Shown here: positions 1 to 8,602 of the stretch, piece after piece
How the letters are laid out: each line of letters begins with the position of its first letter
Numbering within the stretch: the stretch's first letter is position 1
Origin: Succinatimonas hippei YIT 12066
Lineage (GTDB): Bacteria; Pseudomonadota; Gammaproteobacteria; Enterobacterales; Succinivibrionaceae
Reading direction: 5' to 3'
Assembly: GCF_000188195.1 (NCBI RefSeq)
Contig: NZ_GL831047.1
Span: forward strand, 39,205 to 84,262
Length of the DNA stretch: 45,058 nucleotides
Program-made: the position numbers and the translations under genes
The notes under the pieces: generated by a model
Told to the model about the DNA's origin: nothing
What the model saw: only the letters and a program-made list of their open reading frames with translations
The model's database searches: none

Positions 1-305
1 ACAAAATCCTGGACTAAAACCGGGAGTAAAGCATCATATTTTCACACGCAAGACCGATTAAAGGCAGTAAAGTTTTATATCAAATTGAGAAGCGGCTTTA
101 TATCTGTGAATTTAAGGTAATAGGCAAGGCTGACAGCGTCAAAGAGAAGCTTGAGGAAGCCAAAGCACAAATTCGGGAAAAGAGATACGGATTAAGACTT
201 AGCGATAAGGAAGTCATTACGTTTGCAATTATCATCAATGAAAACAAGGATGAGACGCACGAAGCTGTGCGTGAAGTGGCGGCAATTGCAGAGATTGGAA
301 ATTGA
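1..305 (+). pseudogene. C-terminal remnant of an AAA-ATPase-like/PD-(D/E)XK protein
   Basis: The frame ending at the TGA at 303-305 reads RLYICEFKVIGKADSV and on to the end, closely matching the C-terminus of the intact gene at 14150-15820 (CEFKV core, AxxQIREK, LxxKEVIT, REVAAI). Alignment can be followed back only to about base 60. The same frame has a TAA at 27-29, and the 1-60 region does not match the paralogue in any frame, so the nuclease-domain Asp is not recognisable. I read it as a decayed copy cut by the window edge. A divergent intact C-terminus is possible if the real frame changes further upstream. The stop is followed by the terminator of the convergent TRAP operon. Confidence 0.6.
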
Positions 306-306
306 C

Positions 307-329
307 AAAAAACCGGGCAATTGCCCGGT
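307..329 (-). terminator. Intrinsic terminator of the first TRAP operon
   Basis: A perfect palindrome CCGGGCAATTGCCCGG (313-328) is followed on the minus strand by six T (307-312). It lies just past the dctQ stop codon at 348 and between convergent genes, so it most likely ends the minus-strand operon 348-5111. Confidence 0.8.
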
Positions 330-347
330 CCCTAAGTTTTTAGAAAT

Positions 348-953
348 TTATTGGTTTTCTTGTTGTTTTAATGCTTCTTTTGCCTTTTCAATTGCAATTG
401 CATCCTCATCCTCGGCTTTTGCCTTTGCTTTCATTTCGTCAAGTTTCACAGTGATCTTTCCTCCGGTGATAACGTCGGCAATGGCATAGTAAAAATCACG
501 AATTGCATAGATAACCATGAAAAAGGTTGCAACAGGAATGCACAGATAGAACCATGACATTTTAACGACGTGCGGTAATGTGAAAGTTACCTTGATGTTG
601 GAACGTATACATAATTTAATACCGAAATATAAAATAATTATGTACGTAACCAGCATGATTGCGGTGGCAATCAGTCTGCAAATGCGTCCTGAAGCTGTTC
701 CGTGCAGTTTATCCGTGATAATATCGACAAGGAAATGCTCTCCCGTGCGCACCAGCTCAGCGGCGGCAAGGAAGATCATCCAGACAAGGAAGAATTGAAT
801 TACTTCATCAATCCATGTCGGGTTCCATGTAATAAAAGATGCACGTGTTGAAATATTCAATAAAAACAGTACAAATACTACCATAAGGCAGAAGCCGGCA
901 AGGCCGCGGGTTATTTTTCCTGCAATATCTTCAAATTTGAAATAAGCGTTCAC
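348..953 (-). CDS. TRAP transporter small permease (DctQ family)
   Basis: This is the four-helix small membrane subunit of a tripartite ATP-independent periplasmic transporter, which couples sodium-driven uptake to the receptor. Four hydrophobic segments lie at about residues 15-37, 47-65, 92-112 and 133-155, with the family-typical WIDEVIQFFLVWMIFLAAAE stretch between helices 1 and 2. The start is a GTG with AGGAGG at 961-966, seven bases upstream. Oddities: it is the last gene of the operon, after dctM (the usual order is P-Q-M), and it is long at 201 residues because of a charged Lys/Glu/Ala-rich cytoplasmic tail of about 40 residues. Family call is firm; the substrate is not known. Confidence 0.88.
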   Translation of the reverse strand: MNAYFKFEDIAGKITRGLAGFCLMVVFVLFLLNISTRASFITWNPTWIDEVIQFFLVWMIFLAAAELVRTGEHFLVDIITDKLHGTASGRICRLIATAIMLVTYIIILYFGIKLCIRSNIKVTFTLPHVVKMSWFYLCIPVATFFMVIYAIRDFYYAIADVITGGKITVKLDEMKAKAKAEDEDAIAIEKAKEALKQQENQ

Positions 954-967
954 TTGCGATCCTCCTT

Positions 968-2266
968 TTATGCGTTATAACCAAGAGCACGAGGCAGGAA
1001 GGTGGTAAGCGGCTCAAAGAAAGCAACCATCAAAGTTACTATTACCATAATGATTACGAAAGGTACTGCAGCTCTTCCTATTTTCATCATTTTCTCACCC
1101 GTGATACTTGACATCACATATAGATTAAGTCCGACAGGAGGGGTTAAGACGCCGCAGGCAAGAGCAATGCACATGACAATTGCAAGCTGAACAGTAGGAT
1201 AGTCGTAAGCTTGAGCTAAAGGATAGAAAATAGGAACGGTAATGAGCAAAATAGCGGTTCCTTCCATAAAGCATCCCATAAGTAGAAGCAATAGGATTAT
1301 CATGATAAGTATCGGGGCTATAGATGAGAAGGTAGATACCATCTGTTCAACGACCATGTGCGGAATACGGGTTTTAAGCAATACGTGCTGGAAGAAAGCT
1401 GCTGTTGCAATAACGAACATGATTTGTCCGGTTGATTTGGCTGTAGCCCAGAAAATACCGGGTAAATCTGCAAGTTTTAACTGACGGTATTTAAACATGC
1501 CAAGGAGCATGGAGTAAAAAGCGGCAACAGCTGCTGCTTCGGTTGCGGTAAATAGGCCTATAAAAATACCGCCTAAAACGATAACCGGAATCAGCAATGC
1601 CCAAATAGCTTTAATGCCAAGTTGAACTCTTTCTTTCATCGGAACTGCTGGTACTTTACCGAAGTTTGAATGACGGGATTCATAGCTTGCATAGATAATA
1701 AAGAACAGACCGGTAAGAATGCCCGGGATGGCTCCGCCTAAAAATAAAGCATTAACTGAGGTACCAGGTACTAATGAAGCAAATAAAATTAAGGTAATAC
1801 TGGGCGGAATTATCGGACCTAAACCTCCGCCTGCGGCAATAGCGGCACATGAAAACGGTTGATGATATCCGGTGTTGCGCATTTCGGCAATTGCAATCAT
1901 ACCGACGCCGGCAGCAACGGCAGCAGCCGAACCGGACATTGCTGACATGATCATGCAGGATGCGATAGCTGCGTTTGCCAAACCTCCCCAGCGATGACCT
2001 AAACAGGCACGGGCAAAAGCGAACAGATCTTTAGATACGCCGCCGCGGTTCATAAAATTGCCCATCAAAAGGAAGAAAGGAATTGCCATTAATGTAATTC
2101 CCTTTACCTGATCATACATACTTGACGGCAGACGGATCATGTTGTTAAGCGTGGCATCTCCCATACCGATATAAGTGGCTATAGAGATAAAGGCCATACT
2201 GCCTGCAGTGGTAACGCCGATAAATAACGTAACCAGAACGCCCACGAACATGGCAAACATTATCAT
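968..2266 (-). CDS. TRAP transporter large permease (DctM family)
   Basis: This is the large membrane subunit that moves the substrate. At 432 residues with about a dozen hydrophobic helices it has the normal DctM size. Family signatures are visible: GSAAAVAAGVG, GPIIPPSITLILFA near residue 150, FTATEAAAVAAFY near 240, and CGVLTPPVGLNLYV near 370. The ATG at 2264-2266 has AGAGGA a few bases upstream. It sits between dctP and dctQ, 14 bases ahead of dctQ, and is separated from dctP by a 62-base gap holding a hairpin. It works with the receptor 2329-3318 and small permease 348-953 in the inner membrane. Confidence 0.93.
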   Translation of the reverse strand: MIMFAMFVGVLVTLFIGVTTAGSMAFISIATYIGMGDATLNNMIRLPSSMYDQVKGITLMAIPFFLLMGNFMNRGGVSKDLFAFARACLGHRWGGLANAAIASCMIMSAMSGSAAAVAAGVGMIAIAEMRNTGYHQPFSCAAIAAGGGLGPIIPPSITLILFASLVPGTSVNALFLGGAIPGILTGLFFIIYASYESRHSNFGKVPAVPMKERVQLGIKAIWALLIPVIVLGGIFIGLFTATEAAAVAAFYSMLLGMFKYRQLKLADLPGIFWATAKSTGQIMFVIATAAFFQHVLLKTRIPHMVVEQMVSTFSSIAPILIMIILLLLLMGCFMEGTAILLITVPIFYPLAQAYDYPTVQLAIVMCIALACGVLTPPVGLNLYVMSSITGEKMMKIGRAAVPFVIIMVIVTLMVAFFEPLTTFLPRALGYNA

Positions 2267-2291
2267 AAGAAGATCCTCTTATAAAGAATAA

Positions 2292-2315
2292 AGTGCGACG
2301 CATTAGTGTCGCACT
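2292..2315 (-). terminator. Intra-operon hairpin between dctP and dctM
   Basis: AGTGCGAC (2292-2299) and GTCGCACT (2308-2315) form a perfect 8-bp stem with an 8-nt loop, directly after the receptor gene. No clean U-tract follows on the minus strand. It probably stabilises the receptor mRNA or partly terminates, so that receptor is made in excess over permeases. Confidence 0.6.
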
Positions 2316-2328
2316 CATATTTAAAGAA

Positions 2329-3318
2329 CTACTTTATAGCTTTAATGAGATTATCAAGTTCTTCTTGACCGCAAAGTTCGGCGATCTTTTCATAGGCAGG
2401 TCCCATTTTGTCAATAAAGCTTTGTTTATCAACATCATTAACGCTCATGCCGTTTTCTTTGAGTTTGGCAATAATTTCAGCTTCCTGCCCCGGGATCATG
2501 GTACGGGTTAGATTCTGTGCGTCAATAGCGGCTTTTTTAACCACTTCTTGAAGTTCAGGGGTCATTTCATCATAGACGTCTTTATTGATGATTAATGCCT
2601 GCATGTCAAAGAAGTGGCCGGTTAATGCCAACTGGTTCTGGCATTCATAGTAGGAGTCGGCAAGAATTGTGGCTACCGGATTTTCCTCTGCGTCAACCAC
2701 ACCCTGTTTTAATGATTGATACAGCTCTGAGTAGGCGATGGTTTGGGTATTGGCACCTAAAGCGTCAAAGGTTGCAAGAAGTCCTGCTGATCCGGGGACG
2801 CGGATTTTTACGCCTTTAAGATCATCTGCTTTGGTAACGACGATATCCTGGGTGGTTACATGGCGGAAGCCGTAATCAAACATGGAAAGTGGGAGAACAT
2901 TCATGTTCTCGGCCATGTCGTCATAGAGCCAAGGCATAATATAGTCGTCAATTACTTTGTGTGCCTGGTCGTAATCTTTAAAAAGGAAAGGAGCGCTTAA
3001 TGCGTTCATCTTGGGCAAATAAGTGGCAAGGTTTGATTGAGAAGCAATAACCATATCAACATCGCCGCCGGTGACGCACTGATCGATAAGAGCAGGTTGA
3101 TCTCCAAGCTCAGAGGCCGGATACACTTCAACCTTAACTTTACCGCCGGTAGCTTCTTCTACTTCTTTTTTAAACAGCATGGCTGCATCATTATGAGCAT
3201 GGCTTGCAGCTGCCGAGTGTGCCAATGCGATTTCCATTTCCGGAAAATCAGCTGCGGTTGCTGAAAATGCTACGAAAGAAGCAACGGCAGTGGCTAATAT
3301 TGCAGGCTTAAATTTCAT
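2329..3318 (-). CDS. TRAP substrate-binding protein (DctP family)
   Basis: This is a periplasmic solute receptor of 329 residues. The start chosen is the ATG at 3316-3318 (AAGGAG upstream), because it begins a classic signal peptide (MKFKPAILATAVASFVAFSATA, cleavage near residue 22/23); the frame is open further upstream but that part overlaps the aldolase gene. DctP signatures: the carboxylate-clamping Arg in LKGVKIRVPGSA (Arg173) and QGVVDAEENP near 215. The Arg implies an organic acid ligand. Downstream of the DapA-like and HpcH-like lyases, so the ligand is probably a sugar acid that those enzymes cleave. The exact substrate cannot be read from sequence. Confidence 0.92.
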   Translation of the reverse strand: MKFKPAILATAVASFVAFSATAADFPEMEIALAHSAAASHAHNDAAMLFKKEVEEATGGKVKVEVYPASELGDQPALIDQCVTGGDVDMVIASQSNLATYLPKMNALSAPFLFKDYDQAHKVIDDYIMPWLYDDMAENMNVLPLSMFDYGFRHVTTQDIVVTKADDLKGVKIRVPGSAGLLATFDALGANTQTIAYSELYQSLKQGVVDAEENPVATILADSYYECQNQLALTGHFFDMQALIINKDVYDEMTPELQEVVKKAAIDAQNLTRTMIPGQEAEIIAKLKENGMSVNDVDKQSFIDKMGPAYEKIAELCGQEELDNLIKAIK

Positions 3319-3349
3319 ATTAATACTCCTTAGTAAAAATGCATATTCA

Positions 3350-4129
3350 TTATGCATTATTTTGTTTAAAAATCTTTGACATAACAGCAACTTGCTCTTG
3401 AGCGCGTGCAATTATCGCTGCGGTATCGGTTCCGGCTGAAAGGAATTGGAACCCGAGGTCATACCAGAACTTTACATCCTCAGGGGTGTAAGCTGCTGCA
3501 ACACCGATAGGCTTACCGGCGGCTTTGCATTTTTCTATTGCTGTCTTCATAAGGGCAACGACCTTAGGATGCTTGGTCTCATTAAGTAAACCTATAGATC
3601 CTGATAAATCACACGGACCTACTATAAAACCGTCACACCCTTCAACTTTTAACATATTGTCCAAATCGTTGATGGCATCAATATGTTCAAGCTGTGCAAA
3701 ACGGCACATAGCGTCATTGGCGCTTTTTATATAGTCAAATAAGTCAATGCGTCCGTATCCGCAGGCACGTTTGGGCCCGAATCCGCGTTTGCCGTACGGA
3801 GGATAAAGGCAGGCATCCATTGCTTTTTTCAATTCAGCAGCAGAATTTACGTTGGGGAATATAATTCCGTCAGGTCCCATTTCCAAAACGCGTTTGGCTA
3901 AAAAAGGTTCATTTTGCGGCACTCTGACAATAGATGCAGCACCTCCTGCTTTACAGGCGATAATCTGATTTAAAACGGTTTCATAATCCTGAGCCTGATG
4001 TTCTGTATCGACCCAAATGAAATCAAAACCGCAGGCGGCAACCATCTCGGAAATGCACGGTTCGGCAAGATCAACTTCAAAACCGATAAGTTTTTCGCCT
4101 TTTAACAATCTTTCTTTAAACGGATTCAT
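3350..4129 (-). CDS. HpcH/HpaI-family class II aldolase (2-keto-3-deoxy sugar-acid type)
   Basis: This is a cytoplasmic metal-dependent aldolase of 259 residues that should split a 2-keto-3-deoxy acid into pyruvate and an aldehyde. Catalytic positions match the family with a constant offset of five from E. coli RhmA: His44 (VDTEH), Arg69 (IVRVP), metal ligands Glu148 (QLEHI) and Asp174 (VGPCDLS). YPPYGKRGFGP at 109-119 is the typical substrate-loop region. The ATG at 4127-4129 has AAGGA upstream. It lies between the DapA-like lyase and the TRAP genes. Candidates are 2-keto-3-deoxyrhamnonate, -glucarate or -fuconate aldolase; sequence alone does not choose. Confidence 0.88.
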   Translation of the reverse strand: MNPFKERLLKGEKLIGFEVDLAEPCISEMVAACGFDFIWVDTEHQAQDYETVLNQIIACKAGGAASIVRVPQNEPFLAKRVLEMGPDGIIFPNVNSAAELKKAMDACLYPPYGKRGFGPKRACGYGRIDLFDYIKSANDAMCRFAQLEHIDAINDLDNMLKVEGCDGFIVGPCDLSGSIGLLNETKHPKVVALMKTAIEKCKAAGKPIGVAAAYTPEDVKFWYDLGFQFLSAGTDTAAIIARAQEQVAVMSKIFKQNNA

Positions 4130-4184
4130 ATTTAATCCTTATGTTTACAATGCTTAAAAATTGCCGGTCTTTAGGCAAGTGAAA

Positions 4185-5111
4185 CTATATGCCTAAAGTA
4201 CGGATGTAATCGTCAGTTAAATCTTTAAGAGCTTTGACTTCGGTTTTGAACGTCTCCGTTAATCCCGAGTCATCTTTAGTACGCGTTACCGTAGTGATAG
4301 GTAAGTTTTCAAATACTTTTAGATAGTATTTGGCATTGACCGGATAATACTGGCGTTCAATAAGCGAAGTAATGGTTAAAAGATTTTGCACTTTTTCGCT
4401 TTGTTTATCATCGATATGATCGCAAAGATAGGCATAAAGGCTCATCTGGAAAGAAGCCATAACGCCGCAGAATCCGTGGCATCCGGCTTTTAATGAATCA
4501 AGCAGTGTAGATGTGTTGGCGTTATAAATCTTAAGATTACTGCCTTTAACTATTTGAGCGCGTTTTTTCAAAAGATCTAAATCGCAGCAGGTATCCTTTA
4601 AAAAGTAAAAACGACCGGTAGAGGCAATCCATTTCAGGTTATCTTCGTCAATAAGACGCTTATAAGGATAAGGACACTCATAGAGGCCCAGAGGTAAATC
4701 TTCAGGCAAAGCGTTCATGACGGTTTCACAGTTTTTACGCCAGATTTCATTGCTTTCGTTTTCTTTGGCAAAACGATTTGTAATAAAGATAAGAGCCGAC
4801 GGATTTAATGCTGCTATAGCCTGAAGCTCGTCAATTTGGTCTTCAATAGAGTCGGAGATATGTCCCGAAACGATAACCGGAACTTTATCTCCGGCAGTTT
4901 CAATAACGGTTTTGGCGATATTGATGCGCTCTTCTTTAGAAAGGAAAAACATTTCGCTTGATTGGCAGTCAGAGAAAAGACCGGAGCAGCCGTTATCAAT
5001 GTACCAGTTAGTAAGGGCTTTAAGTCCCTCATAGTCTACTTTATTGTCGGCGGTAAACGGGGTCAGCATGACCGGCCAAGCGCCGCCCGGAAAACTAATG
5101 TTATTTGACAT
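4185..5111 (-). CDS. DapA/NanA-superfamily lyase
   Basis: This is a class I (Schiff-base) TIM-barrel lyase of 308 residues. The catalytic pair is in place: Tyr144 (LYECPYPY) and Lys172 (FLKDTCC), 28 residues apart as in DapA (Tyr133/Lys161). The usual GTTGE motif is replaced by DCQSSE (48-53), so it is not a standard dihydrodipicolinate synthase. The first gene of an operon with an HpcH-type aldolase and a TRAP transporter is likely catabolic, for example a 2-keto-3-deoxy-acid aldolase or dehydratase. Two aldolase types in one operon suggests one acts as a dehydratase/decarboxylase or that two related substrates are used. A GGAG lies about 5 bases before the ATG. Confidence 0.82.
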   Translation of the reverse strand: MSNNISFPGGAWPVMLTPFTADNKVDYEGLKALTNWYIDNGCSGLFSDCQSSEMFFLSKEERINIAKTVIETAGDKVPVIVSGHISDSIEDQIDELQAIAALNPSALIFITNRFAKENESNEIWRKNCETVMNALPEDLPLGLYECPYPYKRLIDEDNLKWIASTGRFYFLKDTCCDLDLLKKRAQIVKGSNLKIYNANTSTLLDSLKAGCHGFCGVMASFQMSLYAYLCDHIDDKQSEKVQNLLTITSLIERQYYPVNAKYYLKVFENLPITTVTRTKDDSGLTETFKTEVKALKDLTDDYIRTLGI

Positions 5112-5127
5112 AAAAACTCCGCAAAAG

Positions 5128-5154
5128 ATATTGTTCTTTATAAAAGAACAATAT
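5128..5154. promoter_or_regulatory. Perfect 27-bp palindrome upstream of the lyase-TRAP operon
   Basis: ATATTGTTCTTT (5128-5139), ATA, AAAGAACAATAT (5143-5154): 12 bp of perfect inverted repeat around a 3-bp centre. It ends 16 bases before the start codon of the DapA-like gene. It could be a dimer operator (IclR-type proteins favour palindromes; AraC-type usually favour direct repeats) or, if transcribed, a stable 5'UTR hairpin next to the ribosome-binding site. Confidence 0.6.
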
Positions 5155-5343
5155 TAAGCTATAAAGAATCTATGCTTAATTTAGTTGAAAATAAAAAGGG
5201 CAGGTATAAAAAAATGAATTTAAATTTGGAATAAATTCACATTGATTAAATTAAATAATTAAGATGTGAGTTAGTTCAATTTTTAAGTTTTTTGAGGAGT
5301 TTTATTTAATTTAATTAGTTTATGTGTTAGTTATTTTGCCTAT

Positions 5344-5378
5344 AAAGTCATTGTTGTTTAATGACTTTTTGGGTTTTT
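5344..5378 (+). terminator. Orphan plus-strand terminator-like hairpin
   Basis: AAAGTCATT (5344-5352) and AATGACTTT (5360-5368) form a 9-bp stem with a 7-nt loop, followed on the plus strand by TTGGGTTTTT. Both neighbouring genes run on the minus strand, so no coding transcript is known to need it. In the minus orientation there is no U-tract. Confidence 0.4.
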
Positions 5379-5435
5379 ATAACTATGATTTAAGAAAAAT
5401 CTCAAGTTTATAGCAATTAATTAAGTGAAATTTAA

Positions 5436-6329
5436 TCATGAGCTGTCTTTTTGGCTAAGGCAAGATTTTCGAAAATCACGCGGCGAGATTTTTTTATATC
5501 GCTTAAAGAGCTTAGTAAAATAAGCCGGATCTTTAAAACCGCAGGCATAAGCAATCTGATTAATGCTTTCTGTAGGTGTTTGCAGTTTTACGGCAGCGCA
5601 GTCAACGCGAAAAGCATTTAAATAGTCCATTGGGCGCTTGCCTGTTAACTCTTTAAAAAATTTACAGAAATATTTAGGATTTAAATTTACTGTTGCCGAC
5701 ATATCGTCAAGAGTAATATCTTTATCGTAGTTATCAAAAATGTAGCGAAACAACACGTTGGTTTTATTTAAATACTTTAGATATCGTGAAGCAATCTGTT
5801 CTTCTTTGGCCGTAAATTCTTTTAAATAGAAAATATTACCAAGAATGGTTAAAAGCAGTCCTTGTGCCAGAAGCGTGTTTTCGTCGGCTCTGGTTTTTAC
5901 GATATCAAAAAAGGCATCAATAAAATATGAAAATTTAGAGTTTTCTTCTTTATAAAAAAGTTCTTTAGGCTGAATTTGATGAGTAATAAGACGTTTTAAA
6001 TCAATGGTATTAGGTTTGGTGGTGTCGAAGATTTTTGACAGGTTGAAAACAACGCATTCGTAGATATCGCTTGCGGAATCAGGATGTCCGCCGTGTACTA
6101 CTCCATCCGATATAAAGAGAAAATCTCCTTCTTTAAGATGATAGTGGCGTTCGTTAAGCGTTATGGAAAGCCCGCCTTTTACAATACGTATAAGCTCATG
6201 ATCGATATGATAGTGAAAAGGCATGATAAAACGCGGATGCCGTTTATTGATGAAATGATAATCAAAAGGGAAAGTTAGAGAGCCGCGTTCGAAGTTCTCG
6301 TCATAAGCTCCGGCAGGCAGGGACAGCAT
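5436..6329 (-). CDS. AraC-family transcriptional regulator
   Basis: The protein has 297 residues. The N-terminal cupin (about 30-100) has HYHIDHELIRIVKG and the second cupin box GDFLFISDGVVHGGH, suited to binding a sugar or sugar acid. The C-terminal double HTH (about 195-290) shows ITLDDMSATVNLNPKYFCKFFKE and the second helix pair INQIAYACGFKDPAYFTKLFKR..SPRDFRK. It lies in the same orientation as the lyase-TRAP operon and divergent from fucI, so it may control either or both. Only weak ribosome-binding sequence is visible before the ATG. Confidence 0.93.
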   Translation of the reverse strand: MLSLPAGAYDENFERGSLTFPFDYHFINKRHPRFIMPFHYHIDHELIRIVKGGLSITLNERHYHLKEGDFLFISDGVVHGGHPDSASDIYECVVFNLSKIFDTTKPNTIDLKRLITHQIQPKELFYKEENSKFSYFIDAFFDIVKTRADENTLLAQGLLLTILGNIFYLKEFTAKEEQIASRYLKYLNKTNVLFRYIFDNYDKDITLDDMSATVNLNPKYFCKFFKELTGKRPMDYLNAFRVDCAAVKLQTPTESINQIAYACGFKDPAYFTKLFKRYKKISPRDFRKSCLSQKDSS

Positions 6330-6513
6330 ATCTGCTCCTCAAATGTGAATATTCAACAAAACTATGATAAAGAGAAATATATAAATATTATTTGAAGTAC
6401 AGCATAGAATTTAAAATTATATCTATTGTTAATAATAGCGGCTTGAATATGAATTATCTTGTTGAAATTTATTAGTAATTTGTTATTTAATGAAAAAATT
6501 ATTGTTTTTTCAT

Positions 6514-6562
6514 ACAGAACAGTGATTGGTAATAATGAAAATTATTTTTGTAAAACAGAACA
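6514..6562. promoter_or_regulatory. Direct repeats of ACAGAACA, possible regulator sites for fucI
   Basis: ACAGAACA occurs at 6514-6521 and 6555-6562, 41 bp apart (about four helical turns), upstream of the candidate fucI promoter. AraC-family proteins often bind such same-face direct repeats. The AGAACA core is also each arm of the palindrome at 5128-5154, so one regulator may link both operons. Eight-base repeats in A/T-rich DNA can arise by chance. Confidence 0.35.
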
Positions 6563-6611
6563 TTAAGCCGTTGTTTAATAAAACTATGAAGACTTGGTTA
6601 AAAATAAGAGC

Positions 6612-6641
6612 TTGGTCACGCTTTTAGCTAAATTTTATAAA
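6612..6641 (+). promoter_or_regulatory. Candidate sigma-70 promoter of the fuc-TTT operon
   Basis: A TTGGTC (-35) and TATAAA (-10) are separated by 18 bases, about 100 bases before the fucI start codon. The match is reasonable but the region is A/T-rich, so this is tentative. Confidence 0.35.
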
Positions 6642-6748
6642 AAGTGAATATTTTTCAAGTTTTCGTTCTTTTTTACCTAACACCTTTAAGCATCTTGATA
6701 CAAAATTGAGATAAATCTTAAAAGTTAAATGAAGGAGTCGAACTTTAT

Positions 6749-8539
6749 ATGGCTACTAATCGTTATGTAGGAGAGTATCCCGTAATCGGTATCCGTCCTG
6801 TTATCGACGCTCGCCGCGGACCTTTGCAGGTAAGACAGTCCCTTGAAGAGCAAACTATGGGTATGGCTCATGCTGCCGCAAAGCTTATTTCAGAAAATCT
6901 ACGTTATTCAAACGGTGAGCCGGTTAAAGTAATTATTGCCGATACTACAATAGGCCGCGGAGCCGAAGCTGCAAAATGCGCTGATAAATTCAAACATGCA
7001 GGCGTTGATATTACTCTTACTGTTACTCCTTGCTGGTGCTATGGTGCCGAGACCATGGATATGGATCCGATGACGATTAAGGGTGTATGGGGTTTTAACG
7101 GAACCGAACGCCCGGGCGCCGTATATTTGGCTTGCGTGCTGGCAGGATACGCTCAAAAGGGATTACCTGCATTCGGCATTTACGGTCATGACGTTCAGGA
7201 AGCTGACGACACTTCAATCCCCTGTGATGTTCAGGAGAAGATCTTGCGTTTTGCTCGTGCGGCTGTCGCTGCAGCAACTATGCGCGGTAAATCTTATCTT
7301 CAGATCGGTGCTACCTGCATGGGTATTGCCGGCTCTATGGTTAATATTGATTTCTTTGAAGAATATCTCGGCATGCGTGTTGAATCGGTTGATGAGGTTG
7401 AACTTCTTCGCCGCATGAATGAGCATATTTATAACGAGGATGAATATCAGCGTGCTTTAGCTTGGGCTAAAGAAAAGTGCAAGATTGGTTTTGATAAGAA
7501 TCCTGAATTTGTACGCAAATCCGAAAAGGAAATGGAAGAGGCCTTTGAGTTTGTGGTCAAGTCCATGGTCATTATTAAAGACTTGTATCAGGGAAATCCG
7601 AATCTGCCTGAAGGAAGAGAAGAAGAGGCCGTCGGTTTTAACGCTATTGCAGGCGGTTTCCAGGGGCAAAGACAGTGGACCGATCATTTCCCCAATACTG
7701 ATTTTGCAGAAGCTTTGCTCAATTCTTCCTTTGACTGGGAAGGCGCGCGTGAGCCGTTTGTTACCGCAACTGAAAATGACAGTTTAAACGGTGCAACAAT
7801 GCTCTTTAATAAGCTCTTAACCAATACCGCACAGATTTTTGCCGATGTTCGTACTTATTGGAGTGCCGAAGCTGTAAAGCGTGTAACCGGATATGAACTT
7901 GAAGGAAAAGCTAAAGAGGCCGGCGGCTTTATTCATTTAATTAATTCAGGAGCCGCTTGTCTTGATGCCTGTGGTAAAGCTGCGGATAAAGACGGAAATC
8001 CGTGCATCAAGCCGTTCTGGGAAATGACCGAAAAGGATGTCGATGAATGCCTTAAAGCTACCACTTGGTGTGCAGCTGATAACGGTTATTTCAGAGGCGG
8101 CGGTTTCTCATCCCGTTTTGTAACCGAAGCGGCAATGCCTGTTACTATGGCTCGTCTTAATATCGTCAAGGGAGTAGGTCCTGTTTTACAGCTGGTTGAA
8201 GGCTGGACTGTAAGACTTCCGGATGAAGTTACCGATACTTTGTGGAAGCGTACCGATTATACTTGGCCGTGCACTTGGTTTACTCCGCGTGTTGGCGAAG
8301 GTCCGTTTAAGAGCGCTTATGACGTAATGAATAACTGGGGTGCCAACCATGGAGCTATCAGCTACGGACATATAGGTGCGGATTTAATCACTTTGTGTTC
8401 GATTCTGCGTATACCGGTATGTATGCACAATGTTCCTGAGGATAAAATTTTCCGTCCGGCATGCTGGAATGCTTACGGCATGGATAAAGAAGGTCAGGAT
8501 TATCGTGCTTGCAAAGCATACGGTCCTATGTATAAATAA
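6749..8539 (+). CDS. fucI: L-fucose isomerase (also D-arabinose isomerase activity likely)
   Basis: This cytoplasmic Mn-dependent enzyme converts L-fucose to L-fuculose. The 596-residue product is close to E. coli FucI (591) throughout. Active-site residues are present: Glu342 (ATENDSLNG), Asp366 (FADVRTYW) and His534 (WGANHG), corresponding to Glu337, Asp361 and His528. The end [20 protein letters not shown] is also typical. The ATG follows GAAGGAG at 6731-6737. It heads an operon with fucU, iclR, a BNR protein and TTT transporter genes, with a terminator-like hairpin immediately after it. No fuculokinase or fuculose-phosphate aldolase follows, so the physiological sugar may not be fucose. 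Confidence 0.96.
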   Translation: MATNRYVGEYPVIGIRPVIDARRGPLQVRQSLEEQTMGMAHAAAKLISENLRYSNGEPVKVIIADTTIGRGAEAAKCADKFKHAGVDITLTVTPCWCYGAETMDMDPMTIKGVWGFNGTERPGAVYLACVLAGYAQKGLPAFGIYGHDVQEADDTSIPCDVQEKILRFARAAVAAATMRGKSYLQIGATCMGIAGSMVNIDFFEEYLGMRVESVDEVELLRRMNEHIYNEDEYQRALAWAKEKCKIGFDKNPEFVRKSEKEMEEAFEFVVKSMVIIKDLYQGNPNLPEGREEEAVGFNAIAGGFQGQRQWTDHFPNTDFAEALLNSSFDWEGAREPFVTATENDSLNGATMLFNKLLTNTAQIFADVRTYWSAEAVKRVTGYELEGKAKEAGGFIHLINSGAACLDACGKAADKDGNPCIKPFWEMTEKDVDECLKATTWCAADNGYFRGGGFSSRFVTEAAMPVTMARLNIVKGVGPVLQLVEGWTVRLPDEVTDTLWKRTDYTWPCTWFTPRVGEGPFKSAYDVMNNWGANHGAISYGHIGADLITLCSILRIPVCMHNVPEDKIFRPACWNAYGMDKEGQDYRACKAYGPMYK

Positions 8540-8558
8540 TTTTTCTTTCCATAAATTC

Positions 8559-8584
8559 GATCCGGGAGCAATCCCGGATCTTTT
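8559..8584 (+). terminator. Terminator-like hairpin between fucI and fucU
   Basis: GATCCGGGA (8559-8567), loop GCAA, TCCCGGATC (8572-8580), then TTTT. The stem is strong and the U-tract short, so partial termination is likely and would make fucI more abundant than the downstream genes. Confidence 0.7.
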
Positions 8585-8602
8585 GAAAACTTAGGAATTA
8601 AA

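Larger units (their letters stand above)
5112..5435. other. Intergenic region: promoter side of the lyase-TRAP operon
   Basis: This 324-base AT-rich stretch holds no convincing gene. It contains the 27-bp palindrome at 5128-5154 close to the lyase gene, and a plus-strand hairpin at 5344-5368 with no obvious plus-strand gene to serve. The promoter of the minus operon must lie here or in the araC-like gene. I cannot pick it out because the whole region is A/T-rich. Confidence 0.6.
6330..6748. other. Divergent regulatory region between the araC-like gene and fucI
   Basis: This is 419 bases of AT-rich DNA without a gene. Visible elements: the octamer ACAGAACA twice, a possible sigma-70 promoter (TTGGTC 6612-6617, TATAAA 6636-6641), two AAAACTATGA copies (near 6357 and 6582), and the near-palindrome CTATTGTTAATAATAG near 6422-6437. 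AAGGAG at 6732-6737 serves fucI. Confidence 0.55.

Noticed and set aside
2595-2819. ORF-like frames opposite the TRAP, fucI, RND and other long genes
   Set aside because: They lack ribosome-binding sites and family motifs and lie antisense or out of frame within well-supported genes, so they are frame shadows.
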